Assembly (NCBI GenBank): GCA_947456005.1
Contig: CANGRP010000010.1
Location: 1 to 21,472, forward strand
Reading direction: 5' to 3'
DNA length: 21,472 bases
From: Caulobacteraceae bacterium
GTDB lineage: Bacteria > Pseudomonadota > Alphaproteobacteria > Caulobacterales > Caulobacteraceae
Below, one piece after another: positions 1-7,493 of the stretch (position 1 is the stretch's first letter; every line of letters begins with the position of its first letter). A program made the translations under genes and the position numbers. A model generated the notes under the pieces. That model saw nothing but the letters and a program-made list of their open reading frames with translations. It did not search any database and was not told where the DNA came from.

Positions 1-153
1 GCGCTCTCCGCCCGGGCCGGCGAGGGCCCGGGCCAGGGCCTCGACCTCGTCCTGGGCAGGCGCAAGATTGTCCTCCCAAAGGTCTTCATGGCTTGGAAAG
101 CCCAGCCACATGGCCCGGTGCGAGGCCCACTCGGCGGGGACAGGACGGGACAT
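1..153 (-). CDS. Agmatine deiminase / peptidylarginine deiminase family protein, N-terminal fragment
   Basis: An open minus-strand frame runs from an ATG at 153 off the window edge and gives 51 residues. The stretch PAEWASHRAMWLGFPSHEDL (residues 6-25) matches the opening signature of agmatine deiminases and bacterial peptidylarginine deiminases, which usually reads PAEW-PH--TW-AWP. Family members hydrolyse agmatine to N-carbamoylputrescine, in polyamine synthesis, or act on free or peptidyl arginine. The catalytic Cys, His and Asp residues lie beyond the window, so the substrate cannot be judged. The start is supported by GGGAGAA about seven bases upstream and by the signature beginning five residues in. 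It is transcribed in the same direction as the TonB receptor, but the terminator between them suggests a separate transcript. Confidence 0.82.
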   Translation of the reverse strand, partial: MSRPVPAEWASHRAMWLGFPSHEDLWEDNLAPAQDEVEALARALAGPGGER

Positions 154-228
154 GGCGCGGTTCTCCCATAGGGGACGCGGGCAGATGGGCGAGGTCGGCC
201 CCAACGTCAAGCGCCTGGACAGGACCCG

Positions 229-263
229 CAAGAGAAAGGGGCGGCCCGTCGCCGGACCGCCCC
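229..263 (-). terminator. Rho-independent terminator after the TonB-dependent receptor gene
   Basis: Read on the minus strand, arms 257-263 and 238-244 form a 7-bp G+C stem (GGGGCGG with CCGCCCC). After one mismatch it continues with three more pairs around a 4-base loop. A T-rich run, TTTCTCTT, follows at 237-230. It begins about 25 bp after the receptor stop codon and separates that gene from the deiminase gene. Confidence 0.8.
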
Positions 264-287
264 CTGACAAGTGACTCTATCCGGGTC

Positions 288-3200
288 TCAGAACTGATAG
301 CGAAGCGAGATCTGCGCGGCCCAGAGAGACGGGTTGTTCGCCCCAGGGCGACCCGCGAAGGACCGGGTCAAGGCCGTGGAACTCGGGTTCGAGTAACGAT
401 ACCGGGCGCACACCGGGCTGCCGGTTCCGGCCGCAGCGCCAGTGGCTGTCGCGCACTGAACGTCCACGATCCGGTTGTTGCCCTGGCCCGAGCCTGTGGA
501 GCCGTACTCTTCGATGGTTCCCCAGCTATCGTTCATCAGGTTGAGGACATTGTAGACATCCAGAACCACCTTGAACTTGTGACCCTGGATCGGGGTCGGG
601 ACTTCCTGGCTGATCTGCAGATCCACCTGGTTCACATCGGGATTGCGGTTGTAGCCCTTGGGCACCACGCCGACCGGGAGGTCGAACCGGTTCACCGCCG
701 CCCTGAAGGCGTTGAGCGTGTTGACACTGTCGAAGGTGACGAAACCGACATCCAGGTCGTTGGGGTTTGCATCAGCGGCGAAGTCCGGAACGTAAAGCTG
801 ATAGGCGCTCCGGTTGGTGCCGAAGACCGGGCTGCGGTTGCCGCCCTGGCTCGCCATGGTGACGTTGAAGGGACGACCCGACCGGAACTCGCCGAAGAAC
901 GAGATACGGGTCTTGGCGTCCGCAAAGAACGCCTTCTCGTAGCTCACCTCAATCTTGGCGCGGTCACGGACTTCCTCGTATCCCCGGCCATAGGCGTCGC
1001 TGTTAGCGTCCTCGGCAGAGGCGAGCTGGCTGGCGTAGAGGGATCCGGCGACCGTGCCGAACCGAAGGCCGCTGGTGGACTCCTCGAGGTTCTGGCGGAC
1101 GTAACCCACGGACACATTGAGATCGTCGTCGAAGAAGCCCCGTGAGAGCCCCACCGCAGCAACGTATCCCTTGCCGCGCTTGTCATCGCCCACGACCAGA
1201 TCCGCCGCGGTCTGCACGTTGGTCCCACCGACCCCGGCTGCGGCGCGCGCAGCGTCCGTCATGGTCAGGCCGTCATAGCGGAGCCGCCCGTCGGGGGTGA
1301 CCTGCTGTTGTCCGTTCACAAGAAGCGGGCGGACCTTGAAGTCGGTGTACTTGAGCGTCGAGATCACCTCAGTGACCACCAGGTCGGTCTGGGCCTTGAA
1401 GCCGAAGGGAAGATCGACGGAGCCGCTCAGGAAGAACTTCCAGGACGAGGGAATCTGGAAGGCCGGGTTGAGCGCGATCACCTCAGAGGCGGTCGGAAGG
1501 ATGGTGGGCGTCACCAGACCGGTCACAGCCGACGGAAGGTCGTAGCCAAACCGTGCGTCCGCACGGTTGACGTTCAGGGCCGAAGCGCCCGCGGCCTGGG
1601 TGAAGCCGACGTTGTTGCCCAACTCCCGGAAGGTGCCATCCGCGTTCCGCTCAATGGTCACGCCCGCAGCCGCATAGCCGGTGGTGCTGAAGGAGGTGGA
1701 GAGCAGGACGTCGGGAATACCGCCGGCGAAGATCCCGGCGCCGCCCGTGATGCGGATGGACTCGGTGGGATCGTACTTGAACGCCAACCGGGGCATGAGG
1801 ATCGACTTGCCGTCATAGGTGGTCTGGTTGGTGAAACCGTTCCGGGCCAGGAAGAAGGGATTGGCGATCGGCTTGTCATCACTTGAGTACCAGTCATAGC
1901 GGAACCCCGCGGTCACCTGCAGGTCGGTGCTGATATCCAGGACATCCTGAAGGTACAGGCTGTTCTGCTGGTACTCGAACTTGGCTGCGGCGTCGAAAGG
2001 ATTTCCAGAAGGCGCATTCGAGTAAGTCAGTCGGTTTGCGCGTCCGAGCTGGAAATCGTTGATCGAGTCAAAATAGTAAACGCCGTCGCTATTGGGGACG
2101 AAGAGATTGATGACCTCGATGTTCTGGGACTCAAAGCCAATCTTGAACAGGTGGTCACCAAGCGCATAGGTCGCCTTGGCCTGGATGTTGAGGTTCTTGG
2201 TCTCAAGCTCATTGGCCTGGCGGAAGGCGTCCGGTCCGATCCGGACGTTGGAGAAACCGGAGGCGCAAGAGGTCAGGTTGGCGTCGGATGTCGCTGCAGA
2301 GCAGATGATCAGCTCAGAGAACTCTTGTCCCGAATCCGGCATCTGTTGGCGCACATAGTCCCGTTGGGAGATGCGGATCTGGGTGTTGAGCGAGTCCGTC
2401 CACTGGGAATTCAGTTCACCGACATAGGACGTGTCGTCCTCGCCGCTCAGGTAGAAGTTGGACGAGAGTCCCGCCGTGCCGGCATTCAGGTTCGGACGGG
2501 CGATCACCTCGGAGAGGGAGTATCGATAGGTGAACGAGGCGCGATGCTGGTCGTTGATGTTCCAGTCGAACTTGGCTGAATACTTCTCGTCCAGGATCGG
2601 GGTGTTGCGAGGAATGCCGCCGGCGCTGAACTTGGTGGCGTAGGTATTGTTCAGGATCCCGACGACCTGGTCGATCGTCGATTGCGTCACACCGCTGATG
2701 CTGTTGGCAAAGCCCGCCCCGGAGGGGCCGGTGACAACCGCCTCGCTGGACTCATACTTCTCGTAGGAGAGGGCGAAGAAGAGGCGATCGGCCAGGATCG
2801 GGCCGGACAGGAACCCGCCATAGTTGGTCTGGCTGATGGTCTGGGGGATAGACCGGCCCTTGATCTTCTCGCCGACCAGGCCGTCGTTGAGGTAGTTCAC
2901 AAAGGCGGAACCGGTGAAGTCATTCCCCCCGGAGCGAAGGACGATATCGATCGCGCCACCCTGGAAATCGCCGTTCTCGACGTCGTAAGGAACGGACTGG
3001 ACCGTGAACTGCTCCACGGCGTCGATGGAGATGGGGCCGCGCAGCGTCGGCAGGCCACCGGAATTCAGACCGAAATCGTCCTGCACCGAGGCGCCGTCGA
3101 TGGTGATCCGGTTCAGCTTGGGGTTGGAACCGGCGATGGAGACGCCGCCGTCCGCCTGGGCGTTGGTGGACGTCAGCAGGTTACGGCGGGCGAGGTCCCG

Positions 3201-3668
3201 GATGTCGCGGGTGACGGACACCACCGACTCGATGGAGGGCCGGCTCAGGGTCGAGGCGATGCCGGAATTGCCCGCCTCGGGGTTCCGCGCGGCGGTGACA
3301 ATCACCTCGTCCACAGCGGTCGTTGAGATCAGGTCGATGTTGAGGCGCAGGGTCTCTGCCTGGGTCAGGACCACGCCGGAAACAGTTTCGGTCTCGTAGC
3401 CCGGCGCGCTGACCGTCACGGTGTAGGGACCACCCACCCGAAGTCCCCGCGCATCGAAGACACCGTCTGCGCCAGACCGCGTGATGGAGCGGGTTCCCGA
3501 GGGGGTGTGAACCACGGTCACCGTGGCGTTGGCGACGGACGCGCCATCGTTGCCCTCAAGTTGGCCGCGGATGGCGCTGGTGGTTTCCTGGGCGAAGGCC
3601 GGGACGGCCATGGCGCACATCAGGGCGGCGACCGCCGCGCTGTTGGCGAGCATTCTCGTGGACATCAT
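288..3668 (-). CDS. TonB-dependent receptor, Oar-like, with carboxypeptidase-regulatory-like N-terminal domain
   Basis: This is an outer-membrane active transporter of 1126 residues. A signal peptide covers residues 1 to about 26 (hydrophobic core, AFA-Q cleavage site). A carboxypeptidase-regulatory-like beta-sandwich follows at about 31-115 (IRGQLEG...GYETETVSGVVL). DEVIVTA at 120-126 resembles a TonB box. The plug domain spans about 140-250 (ITIDGASVQDDFG, then FQGGAIDIVLRSGGNDFTGSAF), and the rest is the beta barrel, ending in SLRYQF with the terminal Phe expected for barrel assembly. Length and domain order fit the Oar subgroup, whose substrates are mostly unknown; some members are linked to phosphate starvation or export of proteases. 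Two adjacent ATG codons (3668 and 3665) follow GGAGGGG with 5 or 8 bases spacing, so either could be used. It appears monocistronic, with its own promoter region and a terminator. The substrate cannot be told from sequence. Confidence 0.95.
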   Translation of the reverse strand: MMSTRMLANSAAVAALMCAMAVPAFAQETTSAIRGQLEGNDGASVANATVTVVHTPSGTRSITRSGADGVFDARGLRVGGPYTVTVSAPGYETETVSGVVLTQAETLRLNIDLISTTAVDEVIVTAARNPEAGNSGIASTLSRPSIESVVSVTRDIRDLARRNLLTSTNAQADGGVSIAGSNPKLNRITIDGASVQDDFGLNSGGLPTLRGPISIDAVEQFTVQSVPYDVENGDFQGGAIDIVLRSGGNDFTGSAFVNYLNDGLVGEKIKGRSIPQTISQTNYGGFLSGPILADRLFFALSYEKYESSEAVVTGPSGAGFANSISGVTQSTIDQVVGILNNTYATKFSAGGIPRNTPILDEKYSAKFDWNINDQHRASFTYRYSLSEVIARPNLNAGTAGLSSNFYLSGEDDTSYVGELNSQWTDSLNTQIRISQRDYVRQQMPDSGQEFSELIICSAATSDANLTSCASGFSNVRIGPDAFRQANELETKNLNIQAKATYALGDHLFKIGFESQNIEVINLFVPNSDGVYYFDSINDFQLGRANRLTYSNAPSGNPFDAAAKFEYQQNSLYLQDVLDISTDLQVTAGFRYDWYSSDDKPIANPFFLARNGFTNQTTYDGKSILMPRLAFKYDPTESIRITGGAGIFAGGIPDVLLSTSFSTTGYAAAGVTIERNADGTFRELGNNVGFTQAAGASALNVNRADARFGYDLPSAVTGLVTPTILPTASEVIALNPAFQIPSSWKFFLSGSVDLPFGFKAQTDLVVTEVISTLKYTDFKVRPLLVNGQQQVTPDGRLRYDGLTMTDAARAAAGVGGTNVQTAADLVVGDDKRGKGYVAAVGLSRGFFDDDLNVSVGYVRQNLEESTSGLRFGTVAGSLYASQLASAEDANSDAYGRGYEEVRDRAKIEVSYEKAFFADAKTRISFFGEFRSGRPFNVTMASQGGNRSPVFGTNRSAYQLYVPDFAADANPNDLDVGFVTFDSVNTLNAFRAAVNRFDLPVGVVPKGYNRNPDVNQVDLQISQEVPTPIQGHKFKVVLDVYNVLNLMNDSWGTIEEYGSTGSGQGNNRIVDVQCATATGAAAGTGSPVCARYRYSNPSSTALTRSFAGRPGANNPSLWAAQISLRYQF

Positions 3669-3707
3669 GGATACCCCTCCATCGGATCAATCCGGCCTGC
3701 AGCCTGC

Positions 3708-3721
3708 CCCGACCGGTCGGG
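3708..3721. promoter_or_regulatory. 14-bp perfect palindrome in the receptor leader
   Basis: CCCGACCGGTCGGG is a perfect palindrome about 40 bp upstream of the receptor start, downstream of the proposed -10. It could be a dimeric regulator site, or an mRNA element near the 5' end. In a GC-rich genome chance is possible. Confidence 0.35.
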
Positions 3722-3737
3722 CGTGCGTTTACCTTGG

Positions 3738-3770
3738 ATTGTCACATTTGGTGTGACGGTTTTTTAACAG
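3738..3770 (-). promoter_or_regulatory. Candidate promoter with Pho-box-like repeat and inverted repeat, upstream of the TonB receptor
   Basis: On the minus strand, bases 3770-3753 read CTGTTAAAAAACCGTCAC. These are two 7-base units separated by four A residues, resembling the PhoB box CTGTCAT-N4-CTGTCAT with mismatches in both halves. Nine bases further on is GACAAT (3743-3738), a 4/6 match to a -10 hexamer at about the distance used by PhoB-activated promoters. The perfect inverted repeat GTCACA-N5-TGTGAC (3741-3757) overlaps both. The plus strand also carries TTTTTT at 3760-3765 after the repeat, but no plus-strand gene ends here, so I favour a promoter/operator over a terminator. Confidence 0.42.
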
Positions 3771-3843
3771 TTCGCTCCATGTGAGGGAGTGCTGCAAAAA
3801 CGCCACGCTCCGAGGCTTCTGACGCCCGTTTGCGAGGCGCCCT

Positions 3844-4437
3844 TCAGCCCCGTCCCGACCAGACCGCCCGGATCCGGGCGTCACGGCCGCAGCCGATCCG
3901 GTAGCGGTTATAGTGGGCCGGATTTTTGACCGCGTAGTCCTGGTGGTAGCCCTCACCCACCCAGAAGGTGGAGCGCGGCAGGATCCGGGTGGCGACGGGC
4001 CGCCGGATCTGGCGGGCGACGTCGGCCTTGACCTGTTCGGCGACGCGTTTCTCGGCATCGGTCTCGACAAAGACCGCTGTGCGGTAGCTGGGGCCGATGT
4101 CGCAGATCTGGCCGTTGGGATCCGTGGGATCGATGTTCCGGAAGAAGGCGGCGACCAGGGCGGGATAGGTGGTCCGGGACGGGTCCCAGGTCACCCGGAT
4201 GGCCTCCAGGTGCCCCTCGTGATTCTCGTAGGTGGGGTTTCGCTTGGCGCCGCCCGAATAGCCAACGACGACGTCGACCACCCCACGCACCTTCTCCATC
4301 TCGTGCTCGGCAGACCAGAAGCAGCCGCCAGCGAAGATGGAGGTCTTCAGGTTCGAGCCCTTGGGCGGGGCGGATGCGGCGGGAACGGCGGCGCCGGCCA
4401 TCAGGACCAGGCACAGGGCCAGGAAGACACGGAACAT
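3844..4437 (-). CDS. msrA: Peptide methionine-(S)-sulfoxide reductase, exported
   Basis: MsrA reduces the S-epimer of methionine sulfoxide in damaged proteins. The 197-residue product starts with a clear signal peptide (residues 1 to about 23, ending ASA), so it should act in the periplasm. The catalytic motif GGCFWSAEHEME has its Cys at residue 39. GYSGG and CDIGPSYRTAVF follow as in the family, and a Cys in YRIGCGRDA near the C-terminus may resolve the disulfide. The frame is open further upstream, but I chose the ATG at 4437: GGAGG lies seven bases before it, the signal peptide begins there, and any longer form would overlap scoB. It follows scoB by 28 bases with no terminator, so it is probably the last gene of a scoA-scoB-msrA transcript. 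No msrB or membrane electron donor is in the window. Confidence 0.93.
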   Translation of the reverse strand: MFRVFLALCLVLMAGAAVPAASAPPKGSNLKTSIFAGGCFWSAEHEMEKVRGVVDVVVGYSGGAKRNPTYENHEGHLEAIRVTWDPSRTTYPALVAAFFRNIDPTDPNGQICDIGPSYRTAVFVETDAEKRVAEQVKADVARQIRRPVATRILPRSTFWVGEGYHQDYAVKNPAHYNRYRIGCGRDARIRAVWSGRG

Positions 4438-4465
4438 GGTTGCGCCTCCGTTGCGGCGGACCGGA

Positions 4466-5110
4466 TCAGGCCAGGTCGGTGACGAAGTCGGCCTCGGTCC
4501 GGGCCCGGACCTCTTCCAGCGTAACGCCCGGGGCCAGTTCCACAAGCCGAACCGAGGAGCGCCCGCGGTTGATCTCGAAGACCCCGAGGTCGGTGATGAG
4601 GAGGTCCACCACCCCCTTGCCGGTCAGGGGCAGGGTGCATTCGCGGACCAGCTTGGAGCGGCCGGATTTCTCGCAGTGCTCCATGACCACGATGACCCGC
4701 TTGACGCCGGCCACCAGGTCCATCGCACCGCCCATGCCCTTGACCATCTTGCCGGGGACCATCCAGTTCGCCAGGTCGCCGTTGGCGGCCACCTGCATGG
4801 CGCCCAGCACCGACAGGTCGATGTGGCCGCCGCGGATCATGGCGAAGGATTCGGCGCTGTTGAAATAGGAGGAGGAGTCCAACTCGCTGATGGTCATCTT
4901 GCCGGCATTGACGAGGTCGGGATCCTCCTCCCCCTCGAAGGGATAGGGGCCCATGCCCAGCATGCCGTTCTCGGACTGCAGGGTGACCTGCACGCCCGGC
5001 GGGATGTGGTTGGCGACCAGGGTCGGGATGCCGATGCCGAGGTTGACGTAGAAGCCGTCCTTCAGCTCGCGGGCCGCCCGGGCGGTCATGTCGTCGCGGG
5101 TCCAGGGCAT
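4466..5110 (-). CDS. scoB: 3-oxoacid CoA-transferase, subunit B
   Basis: This is the catalytic subunit of succinyl-CoA:3-ketoacid (acetoacetate) CoA-transferase, which activates acetoacetate to acetoacetyl-CoA in ketone-body and polyhydroxybutyrate use. It has 214 residues, normal for the family. The opening MPWTRDDMTARAARELKDGF and the following GIGIPTLV are typical. Glu47 in SENGMLGMG (residues 46-54) is the residue that forms the glutamyl-CoA thioester in this family. The start codon overlaps the scoA stop by one base (TGATG), which indicates translational coupling. The ribosome-binding site is weak (GGCGAG inside scoA), also consistent with coupling. ScoA and ScoB form the heteromeric cytosolic enzyme. 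The acyl preference (succinyl-CoA or acetyl-CoA as donor) is not visible. Confidence 0.95.
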   Translation of the reverse strand: MPWTRDDMTARAARELKDGFYVNLGIGIPTLVANHIPPGVQVTLQSENGMLGMGPYPFEGEEDPDLVNAGKMTISELDSSSYFNSAESFAMIRGGHIDLSVLGAMQVAANGDLANWMVPGKMVKGMGGAMDLVAGVKRVIVVMEHCEKSGRSKLVRECTLPLTGKGVVDLLITDLGVFEINRGRSSVRLVELAPGVTLEEVRARTEADFVTDLA

Positions 5111-5829
5111 CAGGCGCTCGCCTTCTCGGTGCGGGGGCGGGTGGTCAGGCGCTCAATGCGTCTCTCGTAGGCCGGGCCCTTCAGGATGCGGTGCACGTAG
5201 ACGCCGGGGGTGTGGATCATGTCCTTGTCGAGGGTCCCTGTCGGAACGAGGGACTCGACCTCGGCGACGCAGACCCGGCCGGCCGTCGCCATCATCGGAT
5301 TGAAGTTCCGCGCCGTCTTCCGGTAGATCAGGTTGCCCTCGGCGTCGCCCTTCCAGGCCTTGACGATGGAGAGGTCGGCCTTCAGCGCCCGCTCCATGAG
5401 GAAGGTCTCGCCGTCGAACTCGCGGGTCTCCTTGCCCTCGGCCACCACCGTGCCCACCCCCGTGCGGGTGAAGAAGGCCGGGATGCCGGCGCCGCCGGCC
5501 CGGATGCGCTCGGCCAGGGTGCCCTGCGGCGTGAACTCCACCTCCAGCCTCCCCTCGATGTAGAGCCGCTCGAACAGCTCGTTCTCGCCCACATAGGAGC
5601 TGATCATCTTGCGGATCTGGCCGTTCTCAAGCAGCAGGCCGAGGCCGAAGCCATCGACGCCGCAGTTGTTCGAGACCACCGTCAGGTCCTTCACCCCGGA
5701 CTCGCGGATGGCCAGGATGAGGTTCTCGGGAATGCCGCAAAGGCCGAAGCCCCCGGCCATGACCGTCATGCCGTCGAACAGCAGGCCAGCGAGGGCGGAG
5801 GTCGCATCAGATTGGATCTTGGTCGCCAT
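5110..5829 (-). CDS. scoA: 3-oxoacid CoA-transferase, subunit A
   Basis: The CoA-binding partner subunit of ScoB has 239 residues. Family landmarks are GGFGLCGIPENLI (about residues 26-38), NNCGVDGFGLG, and the stretch GGAGIPAFFTRTGVGT. The C-terminal segment MIHTPGVYVHRI is also standard. The start at 5829 is preceded by AGGGTGAT, with a CTGC-N3-GCAG palindrome immediately upstream. It is the first gene of the scoA-scoB-msrA unit and diverges from the oxygenase gene at 5930, with 100 bp between them. In the family, regulation often follows polyhydroxybutyrate or fatty-acid status. Confidence 0.95.
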   Translation of the reverse strand: MATKIQSDATSALAGLLFDGMTVMAGGFGLCGIPENLILAIRESGVKDLTVVSNNCGVDGFGLGLLLENGQIRKMISSYVGENELFERLYIEGRLEVEFTPQGTLAERIRAGGAGIPAFFTRTGVGTVVAEGKETREFDGETFLMERALKADLSIVKAWKGDAEGNLIYRKTARNFNPMMATAGRVCVAEVESLVPTGTLDKDMIHTPGVYVHRILKGPAYERRIERLTTRPRTEKASA

Positions 5830-5842
5830 AGGATCACCCTAC

Positions 5843-5855
5843 GCTGCAATGCAGC
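5843..5855. promoter_or_regulatory. Candidate PhaR-type operator upstream of scoA
   Basis: GCTGCAATGCAGC is a perfect inverted repeat, two 6-bp arms around one A, and contains CTGC-AAT-GCAG. PhaR repressors of alphaproteobacteria, which sense polyhydroxybutyrate, are reported to bind CTGC-N3/4-GCAG sites. It lies 14 bp before the scoA ATG, where bound protein would block transcription or early elongation. The match to PhaR is from memory of the motif. No phaR gene is in the window. Confidence 0.5.
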
Positions 5856-5929
5856 ATTTGAAAACGCCCCGGGCGCCCTGGGAGGCCTCCGGATTGGCGC
5901 GGAGGCCCGCCCCGGTGTAGGAGGCGGTC

Positions 5930-6877
5930 ATGACCCAGCCCCCCTCCCCTTCCGGCCTGCCGCCAGTGGATTTCAATGACTGGTCCGCCGACTTCGAAGG
6001 CTTCTCCCGCCGCCTGGGCGACAGCTTCGTCCGCTATGGATTCTGCGTCATCGCCGACCACGACCTGGACCTGGCGCGGATCGACCGGGCGCTCGCGGCC
6101 TCCCGGGCCTTCTTCGCCCTTCCGGAGGCGGTGAAGCGCCGCTATGTCACCGGGGTGGGAGGCCAGAGGGGCTATACGCCCTTCGGCGTGGAGACCGCCA
6201 AGGACTCCCAGCATTTCGACCTCAAGGAGTTCTGGCACATGGGCCGGGAGCTTCCGGCGGGTCACGCCTACGCCCCGGTCATGCCGCCGAATGTCTGGCC
6301 TGAGGAGGTCGCGGGTTTCCGCGAGGAGATCACCTGGCTGTTCAATGCGCTGGAGGATTTCGGCCTTCGGGTGCTCCAGGCCCTGGCCGCTTACCTCGGC
6401 CTGGAGCGTCGCTGGTTCGACGATCCTGTCCGCGACGGGAACTCGATCCTGAGGCTCCTTCACTATCCCCCAGCGCCGCCGGACGGCCCCAACATCCGGG
6501 CTGGCGCCCATGGCGACATCAACGTCATCACCCTGCTGCTCGGAGCCGAAGAGGCGGGACTTGAGGTCCTGGACCGCGACGGGCGCTGGCTGGCCGTGAA
6601 CCCGCCCGCGGGCTCCCTGGTCTGCAATATCGGCGACATGCTGGAGCGGCTAAGCAACCGGGTCCTGCCTTCGACCATCCACCGTGTGGTCAATCCGGCG
6701 CCGGAGCGGCGGGGCGTCTCGCGCTATTCGACCCCCTTCTTCCTGCACTTCCGGCCGGATTTCGAGGTCCGGACCCTGCCCGGCTGCATCACGGCGGAGC
6801 GGCCCGACGCCTTCCCCGAGCCCATCACCGCAGACGCCTTCCTCCACCAGAGGCTGCGGGAGATCAAGCTGGCCTGA
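5930..6877 (+). CDS. 2-oxoglutarate/Fe(II)-dependent oxygenase, isopenicillin N synthase family
   Basis: This 315-residue cytosolic non-haem iron oxygenase has both family domains: a DIOX_N-like half (PVDFNDWSADFEGFSRRLGD, SRAFFALPEAVKRRY, GYTPFGVETAKD) and a double-stranded beta-helix half. The iron ligands are visible as His194 and Asp196 (GAHGDINVITLL) and His251 (STIHRVVNP). The Arg265-x-Ser267 pair (RYST) would bind the 2-oxoglutarate carboxylate, so it is likely a true 2-oxoglutarate-dependent enzyme and not isopenicillin N synthase itself. The substrate is unknown; such proteins are common in alphaproteobacteria as single genes. TAGGAGG five bases before the ATG gives a strong start. 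It ends seven bases from the convergent carbonic anhydrase stop and is divergent from scoA. Confidence 0.9.
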   Translation: MTQPPSPSGLPPVDFNDWSADFEGFSRRLGDSFVRYGFCVIADHDLDLARIDRALAASRAFFALPEAVKRRYVTGVGGQRGYTPFGVETAKDSQHFDLKEFWHMGRELPAGHAYAPVMPPNVWPEEVAGFREEITWLFNALEDFGLRVLQALAAYLGLERRWFDDPVRDGNSILRLLHYPPAPPDGPNIRAGAHGDINVITLLLGAEEAGLEVLDRDGRWLAVNPPAGSLVCNIGDMLERLSNRVLPSTIHRVVNPAPERRGVSRYSTPFFLHFRPDFEVRTLPGCITAERPDAFPEPITADAFLHQRLREIKLA

Positions 6878-6884
6878 CCCCGGG

Positions 6885-7493
6885 CTACAGGGCCTCCAGC
6901 CCGCCGGAGTCCGACACGGTCACGGACAGGTCGGTCAGCAGGCCGTCGTGGATGGCGTAGATCCAGCCATGGACGCTGATCGCCTGCCTGCGCGCCCAGG
7001 CGTCCTGGACGAAGACGTCCGAGGCGACGTTCCGCACCTGGCGGATGACATTCAGCTCGCAGAGCCGGTCCAGGCGCGGGCCATCCCCGAGCGCCTCGAG
7101 TTCTGTCCGGTTCTCGGCGTAGATTTCCCGGATCGGGTGAAGCCAGTGGTCGACCAGGCCCCGCCGACGCCCGTCCACCGCCGCGGCCACGCCACCGCAG
7201 CCATAGTGTCCCACCACCATGATGTGACGCACCTTGAGCACGTCCACGGCGAACTGCAGCACCGAGAGGTAGTTGGCGTCCTGGGGCGGCGCGAGGTTGG
7301 CCACGTTCCGGTGCACGAACAGTTCGCCGGGATCGAGGCCGACGATCTCGTTGGCGGGCACCCGGCTGTCGGCGCAGCCGATCCAGAGGTACTCCGGGCT
7401 CTGCTGGCCGGCGAGGCGCTGGAAGAAGCCAGGGTCCACGGACAGCTTGGCTGCGGCCCAGCGACGATTATTGGCCTTGAGGTCCTCAAGCAT
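6885..7493 (-). CDS. can: Beta-class carbonic anhydrase
   Basis: This enzyme interconverts CO2 and bicarbonate and supplies bicarbonate to carboxylases. At 202 residues it has standard length. Zinc ligands are Cys40 (CADSR, with the Asp42/Arg44 dyad), His96 and Cys99 (GHYGCGGV). EIVGLDPGELFVHRNVANL is the usual strand-helix core. The start codon directly follows the stop of the upstream isomerase gene (TGAATG). The only purine-rich site, GGGAG, is about 14 bases away, so translation is probably coupled to that gene. This makes it the last gene of a three-gene unit with the fumarylpyruvate hydrolase and isomerase genes. No export signal is seen, so it should be cytosolic. Confidence 0.95.
   Translation of the reverse strand: MLEDLKANNRRWAAAKLSVDPGFFQRLAGQQSPEYLWIGCADSRVPANEIVGLDPGELFVHRNVANLAPPQDANYLSVLQFAVDVLKVRHIMVVGHYGCGGVAAAVDGRRRGLVDHWLHPIREIYAENRTELEALGDGPRLDRLCELNVIRQVRNVASDVFVQDAWARRQAISVHGWIYAIHDGLLTDLSVTVSDSGGLEAL

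Noticed and set aside
205..210. TTGACG (minus strand) as a -35 element of the deiminase gene
   Set aside because: No acceptable -10 sequence follows at a usual distance.
3741..3765. Inverted repeat followed by TTTTTT, as a plus-strand terminator
   Set aside because: No plus-strand gene ends upstream of it, and the stem has only 6 bp. A promoter or operator for the receptor is a better fit.
7476..7490. CTTGAGG-A-CCTCAAG inverted repeat at the start of the carbonic anhydrase gene
   Set aside because: It lies within the coding sequence (codons 2-6) and the one-base centre cannot form an RNA hairpin. It is explained by the protein sequence.
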